DNA of 64,000 bases, from contig JBDZVA010000002.1 in assembly GCA_040255465.1 (NCBI GenBank), positions 124,001 through 188,000 on the forward strand. Reading direction: 5' to 3'. The notes below the pieces were generated by a model, which was not told the origin of the DNA, did not search any database, and saw nothing but the letters and a program-made list of their open reading frames with translations. This DNA is from UBA5793 sp040255465 (lineage in GTDB: Bacteria > Planctomycetota > Phycisphaerae > Phycisphaerales > UBA5793). Made by a program: the position numbers and the translations under genes. Shown one piece after another: positions 52,587 through 60,750 of the stretch (its first letter is position 1; each line of letters begins with the position of its first letter).

Positions 52587-53963
52587 TTACTTCTTAGGAT
52601 TGATCTGATCTGCGGCCGTGCCGCCGTCCTCGGTCGGGTCGGAGAAGTCGAGTCCGCCGTCATTGGTGAACTGGAACAGCGCCTCTTCCCAGTCGAGCAG
52701 TTCGATCTCATAGATGAAGCCGCGATCATCGGGAATCTGGCGGAAGTCCTGCCCCTTGTCGATATTCGCCGGGACGATCATCTTACGCTTGCCGCCCTTG
52801 CGCATGCCCACCAGTCCGCGCTGCCAGACGCTTGGATACAGCCCGGGCGAATACTGGATCGGACCGCCTCCCGGCTTAAGGCTGCTGTCATACAGCGTGT
52901 TGTCATCCGCATTCCACGACGCGAAGTTGATGCGCGGCGTGTATTCCGTCGCCTTCTCGCCGGGCGGTGTCGGCGGCGGATAGACGTCTCCCTCGCCGAC
53001 CACCAGATCAACGATGCGAATGCCATCGCCGATGTTCACTTCCTTCGCCGGATCGTGTGGCGTTTGCTTGATCGGTGGAGTGACGATGAGGCAGTCAACC
53101 ATCAGCCTCCAGCGGCGCTTGGTGTTGTCGACGGCGTTCAGGCCCGCCTGCTGGAGTCGCATCTTTCGATACGCTTCGGGCTCGTCGAACTCGATGATGC
53201 GCGTTCCACCCGCCCGCATGCCGAGGGCATACCTGACCCAGTACCGGTCCGCGTCGCCGGCTACTTCGAGCGGAACGCGGGTGATCGACGTCGATCCCAT
53301 GAGTTCGCCCAGATCGTTGAAGACGTTGATGTGGCAGGTGGCAAAGCCGGAGCGGTCGAACAACTCGCCCTCACCGAGCTTCACATCCATCCACGTGCTG
53401 CCGTCCTCGCCGCGCTTGGCGATGAGCGGATCAACGGGAGGTGCGACGGCGAAGAGCCCGACTTCCAGCACGACATCGGTGTTCGCCGGCAGTGGTCCAA
53501 AGCCGTTGGCCGGCATGAGTTCCTTGGGAATCAGAATCTTGCGAAACTCGCTGCGATGCATGCCCATCATCGCCTTCTCGAGCGCGGGCCACATCTGGGT
53601 GCCCGGGATCTTCACGCCGGCCGGCTTGTTGCCGGGCTCGCGCGATGAGTAGAGCAGTTCACCCTTGGCGGTGAAGGCGTTGAGTTCGAACGCCAGGTCG
53701 CAGCCGTCGATGACGTCGATGCCCGTTCCCGGTCGAAGAACGACGTACTTGAGCCCGTCGCCGAGGTCCACTTCATCCTGCGTCCGATGCATGGACATGA
53801 CGGGGGGAATGAACCCCTTCATGCCCAGAACCTTGTCGTCGTTCTTGTACGCGTCTCGGCCGGCAGGCTGAGCGAGTGCGGCAAGGGGAGCAAGGCCAAG
53901 AAGGGCAGCGGTGCACGCGAGGGACGCGGCAAAACGGTGATGTCCACGGTGTTTGGTGATCAA
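52587..53963 (-). CDS. Secreted protein with three FKBP-type repeats
   Basis: 458 residues if it starts at TTG 53963, which has a perfect GGAGG 8 bases upstream and places the signal peptide correctly (ending ALAQ); ATG 54005 adds 14 residues with a weak site. Three FKBP-like domains: the first with DGLKYVVLRPGTGIDV and the end AVIP-type VVLEVGLFAV; a middle one (GSTWMDVKLGEGELF) lacking much of the active site; a third with DGIRIVDLVVGEGDVY and FIYEIELLDW. FKBP domains catalyse prolyl isomerisation; here activity in all three is uncertain. It ends at an intrinsic terminator. Confidence 0.8.
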   Translation of the reverse strand: MITKHRGHHRFAASLACTAALLGLAPLAALAQPAGRDAYKNDDKVLGMKGFIPPVMSMHRTQDEVDLGDGLKYVVLRPGTGIDVIDGCDLAFELNAFTAKGELLYSSREPGNKPAGVKIPGTQMWPALEKAMMGMHRSEFRKILIPKELMPANGFGPLPANTDVVLEVGLFAVAPPVDPLIAKRGEDGSTWMDVKLGEGELFDRSGFATCHINVFNDLGELMGSTSITRVPLEVAGDADRYWVRYALGMRAGGTRIIEFDEPEAYRKMRLQQAGLNAVDNTKRRWRLMVDCLIVTPPIKQTPHDPAKEVNIGDGIRIVDLVVGEGDVYPPPTPPGEKATEYTPRINFASWNADDNTLYDSSLKPGGGPIQYSPGLYPSVWQRGLVGMRKGGKRKMIVPANIDKGQDFRQIPDDRGFIYEIELLDWEEALFQFTNDGGLDFSDPTEDGGTAADQINPKK

Positions 53964-54204
53964 CTCTGAATCCTCCGTCGTGAAAACTGTGACGCTGCTG
54001 GCCATGTGCTTCCGGCAGCAGTTTGGACCGAATTCAAGGATAGGTGCGGTTTCAGACGTAGTGTAGGCGTATCACCGCCTGACCCGATACGTCATCGACG
54101 CCTCGCTCGGCCGGGATGAGGAACGCTTTGGCCACTGGCCGTAGGATTGCCCTCGAACCGAACCCAAACGATTATGGGGCCTGTCCCCGGAGCCCACTTC
54201 AGCC

Positions 54205-55809
54205 GTGTACCAGGCCACGCTCACCCGTCGATACCTCCTGCGCAAGATCATCCCGCTGCTGGCGATGCTGTCCGTCGCCCTGTGCACCGCCATGGTCATC
54301 ATCGTCCTCTCGGTGATGAACGGCTTTCTTGATATGGTCACCCAGGCCGGCCGCAAGCTCATCGGCGATGTCGCCATCGACGGTCCCGTGACCGGCTTCC
54401 CGTGGTACGAGGAGATCGTCTCCGAACTCCGCCGGCTGCCAAGTGTCGAATCCGCCTCGGGGATGATCCAGGCCTACGGCCTGCTCAAGATGCCCTACAA
54501 CCAGATCTCGCAGGTCCAGGTCGTCGGCATCGACCCCACCTCCTACGACGCCGTCACGGGCTACGCCTCGACCCTCTACTGGCGGCCGCTGAGCAAGAAG
54601 GAACAAGCCCGGCTGCCCGAAACCGATATCCGGCGCGACGACTGGAAGGCCCCCGAGTTCACGATGGAGTGGAAGCGCATCCTGCATCTGGCCCTGCTCG
54701 ATCCCCACTTCGAGAGCCTTGGCCCCGTCGGGCCCCCGGGCATTCTCAACCACACCCCCGAGTGGCAGAATCCCAACGGCGCCAACGCGGCACTGCTCGC
54801 GCGGCTGCAGAACGCGGGCAAGACTCTGACAACGCCAGAGGGGGCGCCGGGGCTGGTGCCGGGGGTGCGGGTCAGCATTGCCAACGAGCGCGTCGGACCG
54901 CGGTCGTACGAGTTCAGCCAGACGTGGTTCATGCCAACGCGCCAGGTGACGCTGACGGTGCTGCCGCTGACCGACGAAGGCGGCGTGCGCGATCCCGAGA
55001 GTCGGATCTTTCCCATCGTCAACGAATTTGGCGTCGAGCGCTATGACGTCGACTCGTCCTATGTGTTCGTTCCATTCGATGTGTTGCAGAAGATGCTCAA
55101 GATGCATCCGGTGCAGGAAGTGAGCGAGACGGAGACCGATGAGTTCGGCGACCCGCTGCCGACCGGTCGCATGACGCCGGGCCGGGCGACGCGAATCGTG
55201 ATCAAGGCGGCCGCGGGTGTCACGCCGCTGCAGTTGCAGGCCGACGCGCACCGCGTGTATGAACAGGTGTACGACCGGCACGTCGGCGAGATGCCGCCGC
55301 CTTCGATCATCGACATCAAGACGTGGGAGGAACAGATCGCGCTGTACATCGGCGCCGTCAAGAACGAGACGGCGCTGGTGACCACGCTCTTTGCCATCAT
55401 CAGCCTCGTGGCGGTTATTCTCGTGCTCTCGATTTTCTGGACGGTGGTGCAGCAGAAGACGCGCGACATCGGCATCCTGCGGGCGGTCGGCGCTTCGCGC
55501 CTGGGCATTACGTGGCTGTTTCTGCGATACGGCCTGATCCTGGGCATTCTCGGCTCGGTGATCGGCTGCGGCCTGGCGGTGCTCATTGTCTGGAACATCA
55601 ATCCCATTCACCACTTTCTCGGCGAGGAATTCGGCATCGTCATCTGGGATCCGAAGGTGTACATCTTCGACCAGGTGCCCAACACCGTGAATCCATTGTT
55701 CGCGGCGATCATCATGGCCGGCGGCATTCTCTTTGCCGTCGTCGGTGCGCTGATCCCGGCGATTCGCGCCGCCGCCATCGACCCTGTCACCGCCCTGCGA
55801 TACGAGTGA
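54205..55809 (+). CDS. LolC/LolE-type ABC transporter permease
   Basis: 534 residues. GTG start 54205. One N-terminal membrane segment (about 14-40), a long extracytoplasmic domain, and three C-terminal segments (about 390-530): the MacB/FtsX topology. FtsX-like core: ILVLSIFWTVVQQKTRDIGI followed by LRAVGASRLGI, and the end AAIDPVTALRYE. It sits with LolD and would extract lipoproteins from the inner membrane. The extracytoplasmic part is longer than E. coli LolC and E, and only one permease is present, so it may act as a homodimer (LolF-like); other readings are MacB-type transport. Confidence 0.9.
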   Translation: MYQATLTRRYLLRKIIPLLAMLSVALCTAMVIIVLSVMNGFLDMVTQAGRKLIGDVAIDGPVTGFPWYEEIVSELRRLPSVESASGMIQAYGLLKMPYNQISQVQVVGIDPTSYDAVTGYASTLYWRPLSKKEQARLPETDIRRDDWKAPEFTMEWKRILHLALLDPHFESLGPVGPPGILNHTPEWQNPNGANAALLARLQNAGKTLTTPEGAPGLVPGVRVSIANERVGPRSYEFSQTWFMPTRQVTLTVLPLTDEGGVRDPESRIFPIVNEFGVERYDVDSSYVFVPFDVLQKMLKMHPVQEVSETETDEFGDPLPTGRMTPGRATRIVIKAAAGVTPLQLQADAHRVYEQVYDRHVGEMPPPSIIDIKTWEEQIALYIGAVKNETALVTTLFAIISLVAVILVLSIFWTVVQQKTRDIGILRAVGASRLGITWLFLRYGLILGILGSVIGCGLAVLIVWNINPIHHFLGEEFGIVIWDPKVYIFDQVPNTVNPLFAAIIMAGGILFAVVGALIPAIRAAAIDPVTALRYE

Positions 55810-55820
55810 GGCGCCACCTG

Positions 55821-56519
55821 ATGAACCACATTCTCGAAGTCCGCTCGCTTCGCAAGACCTACCGGCTCGGCCGGGTCGATGTCCCCGTGCTCAAGGGACT
55901 CGACTTCAACGTCAGCGCCGGCGAATGGGTCGCGGTGCTCGGCGCGTCGGGTTCGGGCAAATCGACGCTGCTGCACCTCTGCGGCGCGCTGGATCGACCC
56001 GATCGCGACGGGGGGAGCATCCGCTTCCACGATGAAGAGATCAACCAGTGGTCGACGGCCGCGAAGGATCGCTATCGCAACACCGCCGTGGGCTTTGTGT
56101 TCCAGTTCTATCACCTGCTGCCGGAGATGAACGTCCTCGAGAACACGGCGCTGGCGGCGATGGTGCGCTACGGCCGCTTCGGTTACATGATGCGGCGCAA
56201 ACAACTCGAGCAGCGGGCCGGCGAAGTGCTCGACGCGTTCGGGCTTGGCGATCGTCTGCGCCACAAGCCGGCGGAACTTTCGGGCGGCGAGCGTCAACGC
56301 GTCGCCATCGCGCGGGCCCTGATGAACGAGCCCGAGCTGCTGCTGGCAGATGAACCGACGGGCAATCTTGATGCCGTGACGGGTTCGCAGATCCTCGATG
56401 TGATCGCGGCGACGCACAAGAAGGGCCAGGCGATCGTAATGGTCACGCACGACCGGGCGATTGCAGCGCGAGCCGATCGCATCGTCGAACTCAAGAGCGG
56501 CCGCATCGCGGCGGCGTGA
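55821..56519 (+). CDS. lolD: LolD-type ABC transporter ATP-binding protein
   Basis: 232 residues from ATG 55821; longer frames overlap the permease. Walker A GASGSGKS (41-48), Q-loop FVFQFYHLLPEMNVLENTA, signature LSGGERQRVAIARAL, Walker B LLADEPTGNLD. FYHLLPE and DEPTGNLD mark the MacB/LolD/FtsE subfamily. It lies 11 bases after the permease stop with a weak GAGG. Together they form a lipoprotein-release ATPase, supporting the several lipoproteins in this window. Confidence 0.93.
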   Translation: MNHILEVRSLRKTYRLGRVDVPVLKGLDFNVSAGEWVAVLGASGSGKSTLLHLCGALDRPDRDGGSIRFHDEEINQWSTAAKDRYRNTAVGFVFQFYHLLPEMNVLENTALAAMVRYGRFGYMMRRKQLEQRAGEVLDAFGLGDRLRHKPAELSGGERQRVAIARALMNEPELLLADEPTGNLDAVTGSQILDVIAATHKKGQAIVMVTHDRAIAARADRIVELKSGRIAAA

Positions 56520-56532
56520 AGCGTGGCGTGTC

Positions 56533-56555
56533 GGGTGATGGGGTGAGTGGGTGGG
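56533..56555 (+). other. Potential G-quadruplex motif after lolD
   Basis: Four G-tracts on the + strand, lengths 3, 4, 3 and 3, with loops TGAT, TGAGT and T (56533-56535, 56540-56543, 56549-56551, 56553-56555). It is 14 bases downstream of the lolD stop. It meets the usual G3+N1-7 rule. Confidence 0.6.
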
Positions 56556-56901
56556 TGCTCGAGGGCATGATGGGGTGAACCAGACTGACGCGCGAGCGAA
56601 GAGTTTGAGTTCGGAGGGCAGGTCGTCCTCGCTGGCGCGTCGGTCTGGTTGGAGCGTCGATGGTGATGCCGGGTTGTGGGCGATTGAAAAGCATGTCTAC
56701 CTATGGGGATTCGCGTGCGTCGGCGTGCGCGGCGGGGCCGGATCGCGATGCAGGAGATCGGTTGGCGATGATCGAGTCGCGCTGGCGCAGACAAGTTTTT
56801 TCGCGGGCGGCGCGGCGTGAGTCGCGAATTCAGAAAATGTGCAACGCAAAATGCGTGCCAACACGGAGATGCACCATGTCGGGAACTTTTCATGCGCGCC
56901 G

Positions 56902-56969
56902 GAGCGCTCCTGTGCGCGATTTTTGAGCGCTGGTGCGCGCTTGCGAGCGCTTCCGTGTAAACGAGCGCT
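56902..56969 (+). repeat. GAGCGCT direct-repeat array
   Basis: GAGCGCT occurs at 56902, 56925, 56945 and 56963 (spacing 23, 20 and 18), three of them followed by CCTGTGCG-, TTCCGTGT- or TTCTGTGCG-like sequence. The AGCGCT core is itself palindromic. Spacing near two helix turns resembles operator or iteron arrays, but no regulator is adjacent. Confidence 0.65.
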
Positions 56970-57120
56970 TCTGTGCGGGCCGAATCAGGAATTTTCGTCG
57001 ATTTTCATTTTTCTGAGGGGGGTGATTTGGAGTTTTGCTCGACTTTTTTGCGTTTTCGAGAAAGCCGCGCACGGGATGCAGTCTGGATGGTGCGCGGGTG
57101 TGCGGGCGGCGAAGTTTTTC

Positions 57121-57227
57121 ACCACGAAGGTCACCAAGACACGAAGAGGGCACGAAGAAAAGCCGGGATTGGGTGGGAATGCAGGGGAAAGGCAATTTAC
57201 CGCAGAGATCGCAGAGATCGCAGAGAT
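57121..57227 (+). repeat. Degenerate CACGAAG and tandem CGCAGAGAT repeats
   Basis: 57121-57160 carries staggered ACCACGAAGG/CACGAAG units. 57201-57227 is three exact copies of the 9-mer CGCAGAGAT, then a fourth degenerate copy. Sequences of this kind (ACCACGAAG..., CGCAGAGA...) recur between genes in many environmental bacteria; I recall this from general experience, not from a search. Confidence 0.7.
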
Positions 57228-57278
57228 CGCGGAGAAGAGCAGTTGGATTGGGGCGCAGGCCCGGCGGGTTGCGGGTGC

Positions 57279-57418
57279 CATGCTTCGAGCCGCTTCGGGC
57301 GAAGCATGCGATGGCGCGGTGGATCATCGAAAGAGCAGAGCGTTTGAGAGTCGCTGACCGCTCGGCATGCTTCACGCAGCCTTCGACGCGGCTCAGGCCA
57401 GGGAGCCGATGAAGCATG
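57279..57418. repeat. Pair of CATGCTTC inverted repeats with a dispersed CTTCGAC element
   Basis: First: CATGCTTCG 57279-57287 with CGAAGCATG 57300-57308, 12-base loop. Second: CATGCTTCA 57366-57374 with TGAAGCATG 57410-57418, 35-base loop. The second loop contains CTTCGACGCGGCTCAGG at 57381-57397, a unit repeated at 59596-59617 with 20 of 22 matches. These may be mobile palindromic units of REP type. Confidence 0.65.
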
Positions 57419-57637
57419 GCACCCCGCGACGTGAAGCGGCGGGATTCGAGTGGCGCTGAACGCTTGTCGCTTTGGGCACGGGTTCAGTGTCGACGGGCAG
57501 GGGTCGCCGGAACTCTTATCGCCCCCGACATCGAACTCCGCCGAGGGCCGCGGCGTTCGATGCCAGCCGCGCGAGACGACGCGACGGATTCCATTGTGAG
57601 ATTCCCCGGAATTGGCTTGCAGTCTGGCGGGTTTTCT

Positions 57638-58063
57638 GGTATGTTGGTGCAAGGGAGAACGAGGAGCGAATCGGATGATCGGCGGGAAGAGACGGGGCAG
57701 GGTTCGAGGGGTTGCGGGCCAAGTGCACGGAGGAGAAGAACTGAAGGGAAGCGAAGTCGCCGCAGCGCGAGATCGGACGTCCAAGCCGGTGCGTTTCGCA
57801 GAGCCTCAACAGCACCCTACGTTGGGACGCACGCTACTTGCTGGCACGGAACGTCGACACCCACGCCGGACGCATTTGACCTCACAGTTGTCAGGGCAAA
57901 CAAGGTCTATGGCAATGTGGCGTGGATCAGTGACTACACAAACCTGTGGACCAAGATTCGGGAGGATCTGCAGGACGCTGCATACGGCGTGCTAATTGAT
58001 GATTTTGATCCCCATGCGACAACGCCATCGATCAACTGTAGCGTCATTGTGCCTCGACCCTGA
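57638..58063 (+). CDS. Doubtful ORF, possible gene remnant
   Basis: The frame is open from 57416; I choose ATG 57638 only as a convenient marker, giving 141 residues. The first part looks like low-complexity noise (Arg/Ser-rich). The last 55 residues read more like protein: RANKVYGNVAWISDYTNLW and REDLQDAAYGVLIDDFDP. Codons there are less GC-rich than in neighbouring genes. It ends 43 bases before the HAF gene. It could be the tail of a degraded gene or chance; I do not know a family. Confidence 0.2.
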   Translation, partial: GMLVQGRTRSESDDRREETGQGSRGCGPSARRRRTEGKRSRRSARSDVQAGAFRRASTAPYVGTHATCWHGTSTPTPDAFDLTVVRANKVYGNVAWISDYTNLWTKIREDLQDAAYGVLIDDFDPHATTPSINCSVIVPRP

Positions 58064-58106
58064 TCCCAGATACGCAGACACAAACGGCTCTGATTTGGAG
58101 GTAAGA

Positions 58107-59489
58107 ATGTACCGAAATCACTACGATCTGCACTATGTGCTGGCCGCGAGCTTTTTGCGCGCGGCCAGCGTTGCGGCGCCGGCGCAAGATCCATTTCGCT
58201 ATGCTGTCATCAACGTAGGCGACCCCGGCGGAACCGGGATCGCCACTGCGCACGCGATCAACAACCTCGGTGTGGTCGTTGGGATCACCAACGACGCGCA
58301 ATCCGGCGACCTGGAAGCATTTGTGTGGGACAACGGTGAATACCGTTACCTCGAGGGACTTGGCTTCGGCGACCGCCGCATCGCGTATGACATCAATGAT
58401 CGTGGCGACGTCGTCGGTCGCGACTACGACGAGAACATTGAGCATCGAGCTGTCCTGTGGCCTAATGGTGGCCCGCCGGTCGATCTGGGCACACTCGGTG
58501 GTACTTTTGCGAGAGCATATGGGGTCAACCGCGATGGCCACGTTGTTGGCGACTCGGGACTTGCTGGAGGTGGAGCGAATCCATTCCGATGGATTGACGG
58601 CCAGATGGAGGCACTCGGTGACTTTGGTCTGGCAGACGGCTTCGCGATGGCCATCAATGATCGCGATCAGGTCGTCGGAGCGGTCGCGGGGAGTGGGTTT
58701 TCAGGCGTTCGAGCCTTTCTTTGGGAGAACGGTGAACTCATTAATCTCGGAAGCCTGCTCAGCAACCGGCGAAGTTTCGCCTATGACGTCAATGAGACCG
58801 AGGTCATTGCCGGGTATGGTGAGGTTCTGGACTCCACCGCACGCGCCGTGATCTGGCGGAACCGGAGCATCATCAACATTCACAACGACAATATCGGCAT
58901 CGAGTCGTTTGCTTACGGAATCAACGACTCGGATCAAGTTGTCGGGGGACTGGTTGTCGATGACTTGCCACTGGACGGTCGCGCGTTTCTTTATGAAGGT
59001 AGCGGACCGATGGTGCGACTTGACTCGCTCCTGCCGCCACGTTTGAACTGGTCCAAAATCGAGTTGGCTTTCGACATCAATAATGCCGGTGAAATAGTGG
59101 GGCGGGGCTACCGTACGAACGGCGGGTCCAGCGCGTTTCTCGTCACGCCCGTGCGTCCCACGCTCACGCTCCAAGGCCCACAACCCGGCCGTGCCGGGAC
59201 TCTCAACGGGCTGCGCGTGACCGGCTGCACGCCGGGCGCGCGCATCATCTTCTACTACAGCACTCACGGCGGCGGCACACTCGTGCCCGGATGCAACCAC
59301 ACCGACGGCGTCACACTCCAACTCGACGACCCGATCCAGATCGGCTCCGCCGTCGCCAACCAGAACGGCATCGCGACGTTGACACGCTTCGTCCCGACGG
59401 GCGCCCGCAACCTTGGCGATGTGCTCATCCAGGCCGTCCAGCAGAACGGGTGCAGGATCAGTCAGTTGGTGGTGAAGCGGTTTGAGTGA
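58107..59489 (+). CDS. Secreted HAF-repeat protein
   Basis: 460 residues from ATG 58107, with a GGAGGTAAG SD; an in-frame upstream ATG at 57996 would add 37 unlikely residues. Signal peptide ends APAQD. HAF repeats (about 40 residues, consensus xINxxGxVVGxxxxxxxxxAFxWxxGxxxxLG) run from about 30 to 340: INNLGVVVGIT, INDRGDVVGRD, VNRDGHVVGDS, INDRDQVVGAV, INDSDQVVGGL. The C-terminus is a beta-rich cap with GTLNGLRVTGCTPGARI, VPGCNHTDGVTLQL and AVQQNGCRISQLVVKRF. Secreted, function unknown. Confidence 0.87.
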   Translation: MYRNHYDLHYVLAASFLRAASVAAPAQDPFRYAVINVGDPGGTGIATAHAINNLGVVVGITNDAQSGDLEAFVWDNGEYRYLEGLGFGDRRIAYDINDRGDVVGRDYDENIEHRAVLWPNGGPPVDLGTLGGTFARAYGVNRDGHVVGDSGLAGGGANPFRWIDGQMEALGDFGLADGFAMAINDRDQVVGAVAGSGFSGVRAFLWENGELINLGSLLSNRRSFAYDVNETEVIAGYGEVLDSTARAVIWRNRSIINIHNDNIGIESFAYGINDSDQVVGGLVVDDLPLDGRAFLYEGSGPMVRLDSLLPPRLNWSKIELAFDINNAGEIVGRGYRTNGGSSAFLVTPVRPTLTLQGPQPGRAGTLNGLRVTGCTPGARIIFYYSTHGGGTLVPGCNHTDGVTLQLDDPIQIGSAVANQNGIATLTRFVPTGARNLGDVLIQAVQQNGCRISQLVVKRFE

Positions 59490-59595
59490 AAGATTCGAGG
59501 CATTAGGCACTGGGCACTTGGGACTAGGGGGAGTGGCACCCCGGCGACTGGAGGCTGATCGTTTGTCGCGCGATCGCATGGCCTGCGCTCCCCAC

Positions 59596-59617
59596 CTTCG
59601 ACCCGGCTCAGGTCAGG
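59596..59617 (+). repeat. Second copy of the CTTCGAC dispersed element
   Basis: CTTCGACCCGGCTCAGG and five further bases, 20 of 22 matches to 57381-57402. It is followed by ATGGCACCC at 59633-59641, as the other copy is followed by ATGGCACCC at 57415-57423. A further GGCACCCCGGCGAC lies at 59529. Confidence 0.7.
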
Positions 59618-59663
59618 CAGCGTCGCTTGGACCATGGCACCCGGCCAGACTGAGAAAAACGAA

Positions 59664-59701
59664 GAGAGGCACGTCGTCGGGTGACGTGCCTCTCGATTTT
59701 T
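59664..59701. terminator. Bidirectional intrinsic terminator
   Basis: A 12-bp perfect stem (59664-59675 with 59683-59694) and a 7-base loop. On + it is followed by GATTTTT; on the minus strand the flank reads TTCGTTTTTC. It separates the HAF gene from the convergent HDOD gene and serves both. Confidence 0.93.
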
Positions 59702-59716
59702 CCGGTTGCGATCGTC

Positions 59717-60592
59717 TCAGCCGCCGAGGAAGGCGTTGACCTGGTCGATGGCGTCGGGGAGTTGCTGTTCGACGTTGTCGATGTCGGCCTCGGTCAGGCG
59801 GAGTTCGTCGAGAATCGATGCTTCGATCTGCTCGGTGGAGACGTCGGCGACGAAGCCGATCTGGCTCTTCTTGGCGAGCCAGTCTGCGATGTAGACGACG
59901 TTGGTCAGCGTGCGCGAGGAGGGGTCGAGTTCGAGCGGGCGATGGTGGTATCCCGTGACGTAACTGAAGCTCTTGGGGAACTTCCAGCGTTCGCACAGGG
60001 CCCGGCCGAAATCCTGGTGATTGGCGCCGAGGACTTCGTCTTCGACACCGATGAAGGGGGTCTTGGCCTGGGGCAGGCGCTCGAAGACTTCGATGAGCTT
60101 GTGGCGGCCGGCCTGCATCTCAACCATGATGCCCACGTCGTGGAGCAGTCCGGCGAGGAAGGCCTCGTCCGACAGGCCGATCGAGGCGGCGTCGGCGAGC
60201 AGTTTGGCGGCGGTGGCGACGGCGGTGGAGTGCACCCAGAGGTCGCGCGCGGAGAAGTTGGGGCACAGTTCGCCGCCTCGGAAGAGCTTGGCGAGGCTGG
60301 TGGCGATGGCGATGTTCTTCACGGCGTTGAGGCCGAGCAGGACGATTGCGCGGTTGATGGAGCCGATCTGTCCCGGCAGGCCGTAGAAGGCGGAATTGAC
60401 CACCTTGAGGATGCGGCTGCACAGTGCGGGGTCGTTGGTGATCAGTTTGTTGAGATCCTGGGCCGTCGAAGAGGGATCTTCAACGAGATCGATAATGCGG
60501 AGCGTGACTTCGGGCAGAGTCGCGATGTGGCTGATCTCTTGAACGGCCTTGTTCACGACGGCTTCGCGACTCTCCTGGGTGATGGTCGACAT
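59717..60592 (-). CDS. HDOD domain protein
   Basis: 291 residues from ATG 60592, with GGAGG 5 bases upstream; a longer frame to 60664 lacks a site. The HDOD core runs from about 15 to 215: LPEVTLRIIDLVEDPSSTAQ, ITNDPALCSRILKVVNSAFY, INRAIVLLGLNAVKNIAIA and LLHDVGIMVEM. The HD pair is LHDVG but the rest of the metal site is not obvious, as usual for HDOD. HDOD proteins are signalling adaptors, often linked to cyclic-di-GMP, motility or stress. It ends at the bidirectional terminator. Confidence 0.9.
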   Translation of the reverse strand: MSTITQESREAVVNKAVQEISHIATLPEVTLRIIDLVEDPSSTAQDLNKLITNDPALCSRILKVVNSAFYGLPGQIGSINRAIVLLGLNAVKNIAIATSLAKLFRGGELCPNFSARDLWVHSTAVATAAKLLADAASIGLSDEAFLAGLLHDVGIMVEMQAGRHKLIEVFERLPQAKTPFIGVEDEVLGANHQDFGRALCERWKFPKSFSYVTGYHHRPLELDPSSRTLTNVVYIADWLAKKSQIGFVADVSTEQIEASILDELRLTEADIDNVEQQLPDAIDQVNAFLGG

Positions 60593-60750
60593 CACGCCCT
60601 CCCTGGCTTGGGCCACATTCTTTGATTCGAGGACACGTACACCCAGCGATATCGGCACCACCACGGGTCGACTTGACCACGCAAGGTGGTTGTATCGGGC
60701 ATTGCTGCCGGCGTGTGGTTATCGAACCACGGAAACGCACGGGATTGGCG

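Larger units (their letters stand above)
56520..58106. other. 1.6 kb gene-poor, repeat-rich intergenic region
   Basis: Between lolD and the HAF gene. I find no convincing protein-coding gene except one doubtful frame at 57638-58063. It holds a G-quadruplex motif (56533-56555), a GAGCGCT array (56902-56969), degenerate CACGAAG/CAGAGAT repeats (57121-57227) and two CATGCTTC inverted repeats (57279-57418). T-rich patches near 56920 and 57000-57050 interrupt the high GC. The assembly of unrelated repeats suggests non-coding, recombination-prone DNA. Confidence 0.7.

Noticed and set aside
56551..56820. Small protein in the gene-poor region
   Set aside because: No ribosome site, no motif, and composition matches random GC-rich sequence.
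57201..57227. CRISPR array
   Set aside because: The units are 9 bases in direct tandem with no spacers and no cas gene.
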